A stretch of DNA of 42,280 nucleotides. Origin: an uncultured Erysipelotrichaceae bacterium (lineage in GTDB: Bacteria; Bacillota_I; Bacilli_A; Erysipelotrichales; Coprobacillaceae). The stretch lies in the NCBI GenBank assembly GCA_947074115.1, contig CAMTOK010000006.1, positions 1 through 42,280 of the forward strand. Direction: 5' to 3'. Numbering within the stretch: the first letter of the stretch is position 1; every line of letters starts with the position of its first letter. Positions 33,630 to 41,031 of this stretch are shown piece after piece. The position numbers were made by a program, and so were the translations under genes. A model generated the notes under the pieces. The model searched no databases. It saw only the letters and a list, made by a program, of their open reading frames with translations, and was not told where the DNA came from.

Positions 33630-33948
33630 TGCCTTTCCCCCCTTCAAATAACATGTTTATTTTTAATATATATGAATACCATTCTTGTTTATACATATTC
33701 AACTGTGAACTTCCAGTTGGTGTAATGCGATAATAACGTCTGTTTCTTCCTTGAAATTCTTGATCATAACTTTCTAAACACTGATCTTTCAACAATCGTC
33801 TTAGTACCGGATAAAGTGTTGATTCACTTACTGGTATAACTGCCTGAACATCTTGTGTTATTTTATATCCATATGTGCCTTCGCTTTCTCTATTAACAAC
33901 TGATAAAACAATTGCATCTAATAAAGCGGCTCCTGTATTAAATATCAT
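33622..33948 (-). CDS. PadR-family transcriptional regulator
   Basis: The product is 108 aa, the short PadR-s2 type. A winged helix (LLDAIVLSVVNRESEGTYGYKITQDVQAVIPVSESTLYPVLRRLLKDQCL) carries the signature YGYKI and STLYPVLRRL recognition region. A short dimerisation helix (MYKQEWYSYILKIN) follows. Such regulators repress their own operon until a ligand or membrane-stress signal is bound. It is the first gene of padR-DUF1700-DUF4097-pspC. Directly upstream, a 27-bp palindrome covers the promoter, so autorepression is very likely. Confidence 0.92.
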   Translation of the reverse strand: MIFNTGAALLDAIVLSVVNRESEGTYGYKITQDVQAVIPVSESTLYPVLRRLLKDQCLESYDQEFQGRNRRYYRITPTGSSQLNMYKQEWYSYILKINMLFEGGKGND

Positions 33949-33967
33949 GCGACAACCCTCTCTTCAT

Positions 33968-34001
33968 ATAATACTATACGCCGTATAGTATTATATGTCA
34001 A
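33968..34001 (-). promoter_or_regulatory. padR promoter with 27-bp palindromic operator
   Basis: Minus strand: TTGACA (33996-34001), 17 bases, TATAGT (33973-33978). Arms ATAATACTATACG (33968-33980) and CGTATAGTATTAT (33982-33994) are perfectly symmetrical about one base and cover the whole spacer and the -10. Confidence 0.85.
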
Positions 34002-34002
34002 C

Positions 34003-34027
34003 AAAAAAAGGAGATTATTTTTCTCCT
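34003..34027 (-). terminator. Terminator of the XRE regulator gene
   Basis: Minus strand: AGGAGA and TCTCCT with a 7-base loop holding the TAA stop (34015-34017), then six T. Confidence 0.8.
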
Positions 34028-34734
34028 AAGTTATCAAAGTATTGTGCTAAAGCATAATACGCTGGTATTGTAACAAACACGACCCACGCTTTACCCCAAA
34101 GTGATCGATCACTAAATCCTAAATATAAATAGATCATTGTGATAAAGACAGGGTATGCAAAGAGAGTCATTTTTCTCTTTTTAATTGCTAGAAATAAACT
34201 GCTTACGACTGGTATTGTCATTAATAAAATTGCACCGATCATGTATTGTTGAAATATAAACATATAAAGTAATATTGCGGTAACGAGGACAATCCCTATT
34301 GGAAATGCTGATGTTTTAAAGAAACGTCCACACTCAACTCTCTCTCCATCAGTAACAATTCCATCTTTATCTATTTTTATATCTCTAGAAGAATCTTTAA
34401 CTTTAATCCCCTTCCAAGTTACATGAACTTCATCTCCATTATCATCCACTACGTGAACTCCATCGAAACCAACATGAACAAAGTCACCTTTTTGTTTTGT
34501 TTCAGTCTCTTCTTCTTTTGGCATTGCAGTTGGTGTATGAAGCAGTAAATCATCTAATGAAATTCCATATAATCGAGCAAGTTCAATTAAATTATCAGTG
34601 TCTGGTGATGCTTCTGCTCTTTCCCATTTACTAATAGCTTGTCTACTGATCCCTAATTGTTCTGCGAGTTGTTCTTGAGAAAAACCTTTTTCTTTTCTTA
34701 ATTCTAATAATTTATTTGCGATTTCAATATTCAT
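34015..34734 (-). CDS. XRE-family regulator with C-terminal membrane domain
   Basis: The product is 239 aa. An N-terminal helix-turn-helix (NKLLELRKEKGFSQEQLAEQLGISRQAISKWERAEASPDTDNLIELARLYGISLDDLL, residues 6-65) is of the Cro/CI type. A charged linker and a strand-rich section (about 80-130: VHVGFDGVHVVDDNGDEV) follow, then four short membrane helices from about residue 145. Membrane-tethered XRE proteins of this layout are common in Bacillota and may sense envelope or membrane signals. AAAAGGGGATGAATAT precedes the ATG. Upstream there are two copies of CGCAACCAA 41 bases apart. Confidence 0.88.
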   Translation of the reverse strand: MNIEIANKLLELRKEKGFSQEQLAEQLGISRQAISKWERAEASPDTDNLIELARLYGISLDDLLLHTPTAMPKEEETETKQKGDFVHVGFDGVHVVDDNGDEVHVTWKGIKVKDSSRDIKIDKDGIVTDGERVECGRFFKTSAFPIGIVLVTAILLYMFIFQQYMIGAILLMTIPVVSSLFLAIKKRKMTLFAYPVFITMIYLYLGFSDRSLWGKAWVVFVTIPAYYALAQYFDNLGEK

Positions 34735-34773
34735 ATATTCATCCCCTTTTCTATCCTCAGTATATGTTATATT

Positions 34774-34829
34774 TCTTGGTTGCGCCCACCAATTTTAGTT
34801 TGAACCATGTAAACTATTGGTTGCGAAGC
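34774..34829 (-). promoter_or_regulatory. Repeat-rich leader/operator region upstream of the XRE gene
   Basis: On the minus strand, CGCAACCAA occurs twice with a 41-base period. Between them, ACCAATAGTTT and AAACTAAAATTGGT form an imperfect inverted repeat. A possible promoter TTGGTG-17-TAACAT overlaps the downstream copy. Confidence 0.4.
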
Positions 34830-34842
34830 CCAATATATAAAC

Positions 34843-34864
34843 AAAAAAGAGATTATCTCTCTTT
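34843..34864 (-). terminator. Terminator of the ROK fructokinase gene
   Basis: Minus strand: AAAGAGA and TCTCTTT with a 5-base loop containing the stop codon (34853-34855), then TTTG. Confidence 0.7.
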
Positions 34865-35734
34865 TGCCAGTTTTGCTAAAGCGAGTGCACCACACACACC
34901 TGCATTATCACCTAAACCTGGTGATACAATATAATTATTTATAGCGTCTGTTGTTATTTCATCTTTTTGAACATAGCCATGTAATCTTTCTTGAAGGTAT
35001 TTATAAATCATTGGGAACAATTGTTCTTGATGCATAACACCACCACCTAAGATAATTTTCTTTGGTGAAATTGTTAAGACATAGATAGCCAATGCTTGAG
35101 CAATATACCATGCTTCTAAATCCCATGCTGGGTGGTCAACAGAAAGTTCACTTCCTTTAACGCCCCATCTTTCTTCAATAGCTGGACCTGCAGCTAAACC
35201 TTCAAAACAAGTTCCGTGGTATGGACATTTCCCTTTATAAGGATCGTCTTCTCTTTGTGTTAAAGTCATATGTCCCATTTCAGGATGTAATAATCCATGA
35301 ACAAGATTTCCTTCAACGATCGCACCGCCACCGATACCAGTTCCAATTGTTAAGTATAAAACACTATCTAATCCTTTAGCTGCACCAAAGTAAGCTTCTC
35401 CTAATGCTGCACCATTTACATCAGTATCAAATCCAATTGGTAACCCTGGATAGTGATCTTGGATAGCCTTAACTATATTATAATTTGACCAACCTGGTTT
35501 TGGTGTTGTTGTAATATAACCATATGTTGGACTTTTTAAATCTGGATCTATTGGACCAAAACATCCTAATCCTAAAGCATCAATATCTTTCCCATCAAAG
35601 AAATCAAAAATACGTTGTGTTGTTTCTTCTGGAGTGGTTGTTGGAAAAGCATCTCTTTCAATAACTTGTCCTAATTCATCACCAATCGCAACAACAAATT
35701 TAGTACCACCTGCTTCAATAGCGCCTAATCTCAT
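34853..35734 (-). CDS. ROK-family fructokinase
   Basis: The product is 293 aa. The N-terminal ATP loop is IEAGGTKFVVAIG. DTDVNGAALGEAYFG carries the catalytic Asp, followed by TIGTGIGGGAI. The zinc module is HPEMGHM, then CPYHGTCFEGLAAGPAIEERWG, the His/Cys spacing typical of bacterial ROK fructokinases (ScrK/GmuE type). It would make fructose-6-phosphate for glycolysis. Its ATG shares four bases with the pflA stop, so the two are coupled; a link between sugar entry and pyruvate formate-lyase activation is plausible. A terminator follows. Confidence 0.9.
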   Translation of the reverse strand: MRLGAIEAGGTKFVVAIGDELGQVIERDAFPTTTPEETTQRIFDFFDGKDIDALGLGCFGPIDPDLKSPTYGYITTTPKPGWSNYNIVKAIQDHYPGLPIGFDTDVNGAALGEAYFGAAKGLDSVLYLTIGTGIGGGAIVEGNLVHGLLHPEMGHMTLTQREDDPYKGKCPYHGTCFEGLAAGPAIEERWGVKGSELSVDHPAWDLEAWYIAQALAIYVLTISPKKIILGGGVMHQEQLFPMIYKYLQERLHGYVQKDEITTDAINNYIVSPGLGDNAGVCGALALAKLAKER

Positions 35735-36492
35735 TTTTCTTCCCCTTTCAATTGTATGAGTTTGTCTTTAAATCCATTTAAGATTGTAATACGTGCATCA
35801 ATAGCGTCTTCCTTAGATAAACCTTCTACATCTTTTAATGGATATTCCATACCTAGACTTTCGTACTTTACAACTCCCATTGTATGATATGGTAAAACAT
35901 CTAAAGCTTTGACATTTTTCAATGTCGCTATAAATTCACCTAAACGATACAAGTATTCATCGTTTTGGGTATAGCCAGGAACAACAACATGTCTGATCCA
36001 TAGATCAACACCATATTTATCTACATATTGAGCAAATTCTAAAATTTTATCATTTTTTTGAGCTGTTAATTCAATATGTTTCTCTGGATCGATATGTTTA
36101 ATATCTAACATAATGAGATTTGTTGCATCTAATAAACGATTTAATTTCTTTAAATATTCAGGATTGTCATTAAATGTAATTCCTGATGTATCTAAACATG
36201 TATGAATATTTCTTTTACGACATTCTTCGAACAATTCAGTAACAAAATCTATTTGGAGAAGTGGTTCTCCACCTGTACAGGTAAGACCACCATTTTTGTA
36301 AAATGCTTCTTTTTTCTTATATTCTTCTAATATTTCTTCAACTGACATTTGTTGACCAGTGTTCGGTTTCCATGTGTCTGGATTATGGCAATAAAGACAT
36401 CTCATTGGACATCCTTGAGTAAAGACCACCAGACGTATACCTGGACCATCAACTGTACCACAACTTTCAATCGAGTGTATATATCCTTTCAT
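35731..36492 (-). CDS. pflA: Pyruvate formate-lyase activating enzyme (radical SAM)
   Basis: The product is 253 aa. I start at 36492 (MKGYIHSIE), where AGGTG lies upstream and the N-terminus matches the family; an open frame to 36543 lacks support. The radical-SAM cluster CPMRCLYC has C28, C32 and C35 in CX3CX2C spacing. GPGIRLVVFTQGC precedes it, and TGGEPLLQ follows as the SAM-binding GGE motif. The enzyme abstracts hydrogen from the PFL glycine. Here its target would be the separate 79-residue radical subunit encoded about 1.4 kb upstream. A lipoprotein gene lies between them. Confidence 0.94.
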   Translation of the reverse strand: MKGYIHSIESCGTVDGPGIRLVVFTQGCPMRCLYCHNPDTWKPNTGQQMSVEEILEEYKKKEAFYKNGGLTCTGGEPLLQIDFVTELFEECRKRNIHTCLDTSGITFNDNPEYLKKLNRLLDATNLIMLDIKHIDPEKHIELTAQKNDKILEFAQYVDKYGVDLWIRHVVVPGYTQNDEYLYRLGEFIATLKNVKALDVLPYHTMGVVKYESLGMEYPLKDVEGLSKEDAIDARITILNGFKDKLIQLKGEEK

Positions 36493-36543
36493 TGTGACAC
36501 CTACTTTCCCATGTATTCTACCACAAAAGGGAAATCTTAACAC

Positions 36544-37782
36544 TTATTTTGATTGATAAAGTGAAAAAGAAAGTGCATTATGGTTCAAAGTTTCACTAAG
36601 CATACTGTTTAAGTATGAGACATAGAAACCGAGTTTCTCTCCTTCTTCTAAAAAGAAGTATGGATAACCTTCCATTGACATAATTTCATCCTTGTGATCA
36701 GCAAGCGTTCCACCAAAATAATAGAGATTGGTTTTAACCAATACATCCTTCATCTTTTCTCTCACGTCTTCATCAGTAATGGCTTCAAATGATTCTTCAA
36801 AACGATTTGATGATACCATTAAAAAATAGTCATTAGATTCAATATCAGTCTCTATTTGTTGAGTATAATAGTTCACATTCCCACTATCAATCTCTAAAAC
36901 GCCGTATTGAAGCGGAGCAACAACGAGAGATGATGTGACAATGTCATAGATTCCATCTATTTGTTTAATGTTCTGAGCGTGAATATGCCCTGTTAACGTA
37001 AATTTAACACCATACTGATTTAATAAGTCTACAAATCTTTGATTATCTCTTAATGTATAACTTGAATTTAAAAGTTCATTATGATCAGTAATATTATGAT
37101 GAAGTGAAACAAGAGGAATACGTCCTTCTTTTTGAATAACGCTTAATCTTTCTTCAATCCATTCATAAGTACTTTCTGATATTTTTCCACCATTATCTAG
37201 TGCACTTCCACTTGTTAATGTATGTGTATTAGAGTCTATTAACAAAAGACTATATTGAGAATTTATTTGTATTTCATAACTTAATGATTCTGTATGTGTA
37301 CTCGTTGATAAATGATAACCTAAATTTTTATATAGATTTCTAAATTGTTCAACAGATGTATTCTCAACCTTGAAATTATTCTCTTTACCATATCCTTTAG
37401 TAAATATATTATCTATATCATGGTTTCCTGGCATAACTGCCACTTCAATACCATAATCATTTAATACACTTAATCGTTTCGCCATTTCTTGATGACTTCC
37501 ATATTCGCCATTCAATGTTATATCACCCGTAATCAAAAGGAGATCTGGTTTCTCTTTAATCACTGATTGTATGAAATCATCCATAATTTGATCACCATAA
37601 GTGATCATTTTTCCATCACCCATCGCGACATAGTCTTCATACCAATCGCATTCTTCATAATATTCTTTTAAATAGTAATGCATATCAGTCGCAACTATAA
37701 TTTTTATTTTTTCATCCTCTGTGACAACTTTAGATTGACACCCACATAATACCAATATAAATATAATTAATAATTTTTTCAT
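36544..37782 (-). CDS. Metallophosphoesterase lipoprotein
   Basis: The product is 412 aa. The N-terminus MKKLLIIFILVLCGCQSK is a lipoprotein signal with Cys at 15 as the likely lipidated residue, so the enzyme faces outside. The calcineurin-like ligands are VATDMHYY, TGDITLNGE, PGNHDIDN, SLHHNIT and TGHIHAQ. Length and order suit a periplasm-side phosphodiesterase or pyrophosphatase; its substrate is unknown. The C-terminal 130 residues are helical. It sits between the PFL radical subunit (which has its own terminator) and pflA, 51 bases ahead of the pflA start. No metabolic link to PFL is apparent. Confidence 0.87.
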   Translation of the reverse strand: MKKLLIIFILVLCGCQSKVVTEDEKIKIIVATDMHYYLKEYYEECDWYEDYVAMGDGKMITYGDQIMDDFIQSVIKEKPDLLLITGDITLNGEYGSHQEMAKRLSVLNDYGIEVAVMPGNHDIDNIFTKGYGKENNFKVENTSVEQFRNLYKNLGYHLSTSTHTESLSYEIQINSQYSLLLIDSNTHTLTSGSALDNGGKISESTYEWIEERLSVIQKEGRIPLVSLHHNITDHNELLNSSYTLRDNQRFVDLLNQYGVKFTLTGHIHAQNIKQIDGIYDIVTSSLVVAPLQYGVLEIDSGNVNYYTQQIETDIESNDYFLMVSSNRFEESFEAITDEDVREKMKDVLVKTNLYYFGGTLADHKDEIMSMEGYPYFFLEEGEKLGFYVSYLNSMLSETLNHNALSFSLYQSK

Positions 37783-37820
37783 ATCCTCACCCTAAATTCA
37801 TTATATCAATTAATTCCTAA

Positions 37821-37850
37821 AACAAAAAGAAAAAGCGCCTAAGCGCTTTT
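37821..37850 (-). terminator. Terminator of the pfl operon
   Basis: Minus strand: AAAAGCGC and GCGCTTTT with a 4-base loop, then TCTTTTTGTTTT. It lies 4 bases past the stop of the radical subunit. Confidence 0.85.
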
Positions 37851-37854
37851 CATT

Positions 37855-38094
37855 TTACATTGCATCGTGGAAAGTACGATTAATTACATCATCTTGTTGT
37901 TCTTTTGTTAATTTAACAAAGTTAACAGCATATCCAGATACACGAATTGTTAATTGTGGATATTTTTCTGGGTGAGCTTGTGCATCACGTAATGTATCTC
38001 TGTTTAATACGTTTACGTTTAAGTGGTGACCACCTTTTTCTGCATAAGCATCTAACATACCTACTAAATTATCAACTTGTTGATTATTTGTCAT
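37855..38094 (-). CDS. grcA: Stand-alone glycyl-radical subunit of pyruvate formate-lyase
   Basis: The product is 79 aa. It corresponds to the last part of a normal [25 protein letters not shown], then the [10 protein letters not shown] segment and RVSGYAVNF with the radical glycine at G54, ending [16 protein letters not shown]. In E. coli this region is both the PFL C-terminus and the spare part GrcA (YfiD). Here the core enzyme has no such domain of its own, so this gene must supply the radical in trans. GAGAGGGAACTATT precedes the ATG. It is 14 bases after the small paralogue and is followed by the operon terminator. Confidence 0.92.
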   Translation of the reverse strand: MTNNQQVDNLVGMLDAYAEKGGHHLNVNVLNRDTLRDAQAHPEKYPQLTIRVSGYAVNFVKLTKEQQDDVINRTFHDAM

Positions 38095-38108
38095 AATAGT
38101 TCCCTCTC

Positions 38109-38309
38109 TTATTTAAATTCGTCAACCATAATATTTGGAATCTTACAAGCAGTATCACCGCTGTCACAATCCATTTTTGTTAAAATGTTGACTTTCTCTA
38201 TTTCTATATGCTTAGGGTTGTTCACTTTAATGTTCATATGTCCTGAACCCTCTGACATGTTTTTATCTAGTAATTTGATTAGCTCGTCAATATCTTTTTG
38301 ATCTGCCAT
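38109..38309 (-). CDS. Small radical-less paralogue of the glycyl-radical subunit
   Basis: The product is 66 aa. The ATG at 38309 follows AGTGAG; a GTG at 38318 is possible. Its first half, [20 protein letters not shown] then NIKVNN, aligns with [19 protein letters not shown] then NVNVLN of the next gene. In both, D.L...LD, then G.GH or GGHH, then N(I/V).V.N, occur in the same order. The second half has no RVSGYAV. Instead it has a short Cys-containing segment ([14 protein letters not shown]) with two cysteines six residues apart. It lies 15 bases after the core PFL gene and 14 before the radical subunit. Function unknown; competition with, or protection of, the radical site is speculation. 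Confidence 0.75.
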   Translation of the reverse strand: MADQKDIDELIKLLDKNMSEGSGHMNIKVNNPKHIEIEKVNILTKMDCDSGDTACKIPNIMVDEFK

Positions 38310-38324
38310 ATATCTCACTTCTTT

Positions 38325-40388
38325 CTATTTTTCTAAGATCGATGCGATATTTAAATCTCCAGCAAAAACTTCATTGTCTTTTCCTAAAGCACCTGGGATG
38401 ATTGTGAAAGTATTTGAGATACCATCTTGTGCATCTTTGAATGGTAATTTAGCTACTGATGATAATGAAGAGATTGCTCCATTTTTATCACGACCGTGCA
38501 TTGGATTTGCTCCTGGTGCGAATGGTTCTCCAGCTTTTCTACCATCAGGTGTATTACCTGTTGCTTTACCATAAACGACATTTGAAGTGATTGTTAAGAT
38601 AGAAGTTGTTGGAACACCATCTCTATAAGTATGATGTTGACGAATCATGTTCATGAAAGTTTCTACTAACCATGAAGCGATTTCATCTGCTCTATCATCA
38701 TCGTTACCAAATTTAGGGAAATCACCTTCGATTTCGTAATCAGTTACGATACCATCTTCATCTCTAATACATTTAACTTTAGCATATTTGATTGCTGATA
38801 ATGAGTCAGTAACAACTGATAATCCAGCAATACCAGTAGCGAAGTAACGTTTTACTTCTCTATCATGTAAAGCCATTTGAATTCTTTCATATGCATATTT
38901 ATCATGCATGAAATGAATAACATTTAATGTGTTAACATAAACTTTTGCTAACCAAGCCATCATATCTACATATTTAGCTTTTACGTCTTCGAAGTCTAAG
39001 TAATCACCTTCAACTGCTCTGTAAGCAGGTCCGATTTGTTTTTTGTTCTTTTCATCTACACCACCATTGATAGCGTATAATAAACATTTTGCTAAGTTAG
39101 CTCTTGCTCCAAAGAATTGCATTTCTTTACCAACAACCATTGATGATACACAACATGCAATAGCATAGTCATCTCCATGAGATACTCTCATTAAGTCATC
39201 ATTTTCGTATTGTACAGAAGATGTTTCAATAGAACATTTAGCACAGAAAGCTTTAAATGCATATGGTAAATGAGTTGACCATAATACAGTCATATTTGGT
39301 TCAGGTGCAGCACCTAAGTTGCTTAATGTGTGTAAGTATCTGAATGATGATTTAGTTACTAAGTGACGTCCATCAACACCAACACCTGCGATTGATTCAG
39401 TAACCCAAGTTGGATCTCCTGCGAAAATTGCATTGTAATCTGGTGTTCTAGCGAATTTAACTAATCTTAATTTCATTACGAAATGATCGATAAATTCTTG
39501 GATTTCTTCTTCAGTGAAGACACCGTTTTGTAAATCTCTTTCAGCATAGATATCGATGAAAGTAGAAGTTCTACCTAAAGACATCGCAGCACCATTTTGT
39601 TCTTTAACTGCAGCTAAATAACCAAAATATAACCATTGAATTGCTTCTTTAACGTTTGTAGCAGGAGCTGAAATGTCATATCCGTAGAATGATGCCATTT
39701 GTTTTAATTCTGCTAATGCACGTGCTTGTTCACTTAACTCTTCACGTAATTGCATTGTTTGAGAAGTCATTCTTTCTTGTGAAGTTGCTAATTGATGTTT
39801 TTTATCTTCAATTAATTTATCAACACCATATAGTGCAACTCTTCTGTAGTCTCCGATTATACGACCACGTCCATAACCATCTGGTAATCCAGTGATAATA
39901 TGAGATGAACGACATGCTCTCATTTCAGGTGTATATACATCGAATACCCCTTGGTTATGTGTTTTTCTGTAATCTCTGAAAATTCTTGAAATTTCAGGAT
40001 CTACTGTATATCCATTAGATTCACATGCTGCTTCAGCGATACGAATCCCACCGAATGGTTGTAATGATCTTTTGAAAGGTTCATCAGTTTGGATACCAAC
40101 AATTTTTTCGATTTCTTGGTTTAAGTATCCAGCTTTGTGAGAAACTAATGTCGATACGATTTTTGTATCCATATCTAATACGCCACCAGCTTCAATTTCT
40201 TTCTTAGTTAAATCCATTACTTGATCCCATAAAGTTAATGTATCTTGAGTCGGACCAGCTAAGAATGAATCATCACCATCATAAGGTGTATAATTTAATT
40301 GGATGAAGTCTCTTAAATTTACTTCTTTATTCCATTTACCAGCTTGGAATCCATCCCAAGCGTCATTCCATTTTGCATTAAAAGTCAT
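38325..40388 (-). CDS. pflB: Pyruvate formate-lyase core lacking the glycyl-radical domain
   Basis: The product is 687 aa. It cleaves pyruvate with CoA to acetyl-CoA and formate. The barrel is complete: the active-site Cys pair C412-C413 in [14 protein letters not shown], the [17 protein letters not shown] substrate loop, [12 protein letters not shown], and [20 protein letters not shown]. The protein stops after [19 protein letters not shown], at the point where E. coli PFL (760 aa) runs on into the radical domain. 687 plus the 79 residues of the downstream gene almost equals a normal PFL. GGGGGTTAAAAG precedes the ATG. A stop, two ribosome sites and an intervening gene argue against a simple frameshift. 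Confidence 0.93.
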   Translation of the reverse strand: MTFNAKWNDAWDGFQAGKWNKEVNLRDFIQLNYTPYDGDDSFLAGPTQDTLTLWDQVMDLTKKEIEAGGVLDMDTKIVSTLVSHKAGYLNQEIEKIVGIQTDEPFKRSLQPFGGIRIAEAACESNGYTVDPEISRIFRDYRKTHNQGVFDVYTPEMRACRSSHIITGLPDGYGRGRIIGDYRRVALYGVDKLIEDKKHQLATSQERMTSQTMQLREELSEQARALAELKQMASFYGYDISAPATNVKEAIQWLYFGYLAAVKEQNGAAMSLGRTSTFIDIYAERDLQNGVFTEEEIQEFIDHFVMKLRLVKFARTPDYNAIFAGDPTWVTESIAGVGVDGRHLVTKSSFRYLHTLSNLGAAPEPNMTVLWSTHLPYAFKAFCAKCSIETSSVQYENDDLMRVSHGDDYAIACCVSSMVVGKEMQFFGARANLAKCLLYAINGGVDEKNKKQIGPAYRAVEGDYLDFEDVKAKYVDMMAWLAKVYVNTLNVIHFMHDKYAYERIQMALHDREVKRYFATGIAGLSVVTDSLSAIKYAKVKCIRDEDGIVTDYEIEGDFPKFGNDDDRADEIASWLVETFMNMIRQHHTYRDGVPTTSILTITSNVVYGKATGNTPDGRKAGEPFAPGANPMHGRDKNGAISSLSSVAKLPFKDAQDGISNTFTIIPGALGKDNEVFAGDLNIASILEK

Positions 40389-40420
40389 CTTTTAACCCCC
40401 TGTATTGTAATTTCTCATTC

Positions 40421-40449
40421 ATTATAGCACTCTTAATTACACGAAACAA
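40421..40449 (-). promoter_or_regulatory. Promoter of the pfl operon
   Basis: Minus strand: TTGTTT (40444-40449), 17 bases, extended TGC then TATAAT (40421-40426). An inverted repeat (CACGAAA/TTTCGTG, arms 40440-40446 and 40467-40473) overlaps the -35 and is a candidate operator. The rest of 40389-40579 holds no gene. Confidence 0.75.
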
Positions 40450-40579
40450 CGAAATTCTCATCATTTTTTCGTGTTAATTGCATGTCGTCGAATACCTTCG
40501 AGAAACTTACAAGACCACTATAACAAATCTTTTTTTTCATCACCACAAATATGCACCAAAATCTCTTTTTTAATACGCA

Positions 40580-40609
40580 AAATAAAAAGCCACTATTTAA
40601 TAAGTGACT
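40580..40609 (-). terminator. Terminator of the EIIB-like gene
   Basis: Minus strand: AGTCACT and AGTGGCT (7 bp with one G-U) and an 8-base loop, then TTTTATTTT. The TAG stop (40593-40595) lies at the stem-loop junction. Confidence 0.75.
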
Positions 40610-40943
40610 CTATATCTTCTTTAATCAATTGTGATTCTTTCCCAAATATAATGCTAATTGAATCTTTGCCCTCAACAATCCCTGAAGAACCTAATTTTTG
40701 AATTGATTCAATATCTATTTGATTATGATCAATGACAAAAGCTTTTAACTTCGATTGTGTACTTTCAATTGATTTTATATTTTCTTTTTCACCTAATGCT
40801 TTGTATAAAGATTCTACATCTATAGATGAATGATATTTTAAATCATTTGGTGCTTTATTTTTAATTAAATGCGTATATCCTAAATAAAGCAAGGTAATAG
40901 CGAGAATAATACCAATAGCGATGAACACATACTCAATTTTCAT
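40593..40943 (-). CDS. Membrane-anchored EIIB-like domain without the phosphorylation cysteine
   Basis: The product is 116 aa. One N-terminal membrane helix (residues 4-23) is followed by a polar linker and a domain of about 70 residues that reads like the glucose-type PTS EIIB fold: ESLYKALGEKENIKSIEST, then LKAFVIDHNQIDIESIQKLG, SSGIVEGKDSISIIFGKESQLIKEDIESLI. In phosphorylating EIIB the pattern is D-A-C-A-T-R-L; here the equivalent residues are S-T-Q-S-K-L, so the cysteine is Thr62. It cannot carry a Cys phosphate and is probably regulatory or structural. It is divergent from the SEDS gene. GGAAGTGGTAAA precedes the ATG. Confidence 0.72.
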   Translation of the reverse strand: MKIEYVFIAIGIILAITLLYLGYTHLIKNKAPNDLKYHSSIDVESLYKALGEKENIKSIESTQSKLKAFVIDHNQIDIESIQKLGSSGIVEGKDSISIIFGKESQLIKEDIESLIK

Positions 40944-40981
40944 TTTACCACTTCCTTTTTTTGATTGAAGTATTTGTTTTT

Positions 40982-41002
40982 TATAGTATACTATAATATA
41001 GT
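40982..41002. promoter_or_regulatory. Overlapping AT palindromes in the divergent EIIB-like/SEDS promoter region
   Basis: TATAGTATACTATA (40982-40995) is a perfect palindrome, overlapped by ACTATAATATAGT (40990-41002). Each contains -10-like hexamers on both strands. It may be a shared promoter or operator. Confidence 0.45.
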
Positions 41003-41031
41003 AAAAAAATAAACATCGAAGGAGCGTGAAT

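Noticed and set aside
38310-38340. PFL split as a frameshift or assembly error
   Set aside because: The core ends in a clean stop. Two further genes each have a start and a ribosome site, and the intervening paralogue cannot be read as missing PFL sequence. Read-level confirmation would still be useful.
40471-40701. 76-aa plus-strand ORF
   Set aside because: It overlaps the terminator and 3' part of the EIIB-like gene and lacks a ribosome site.
40982-41002. Second PadR operator at the SEDS promoter
   Set aside because: It shares the ACTATA/TATAGT half-sites, but the spacing is 1 base instead of 5, so the same dimer is unlikely to fit.
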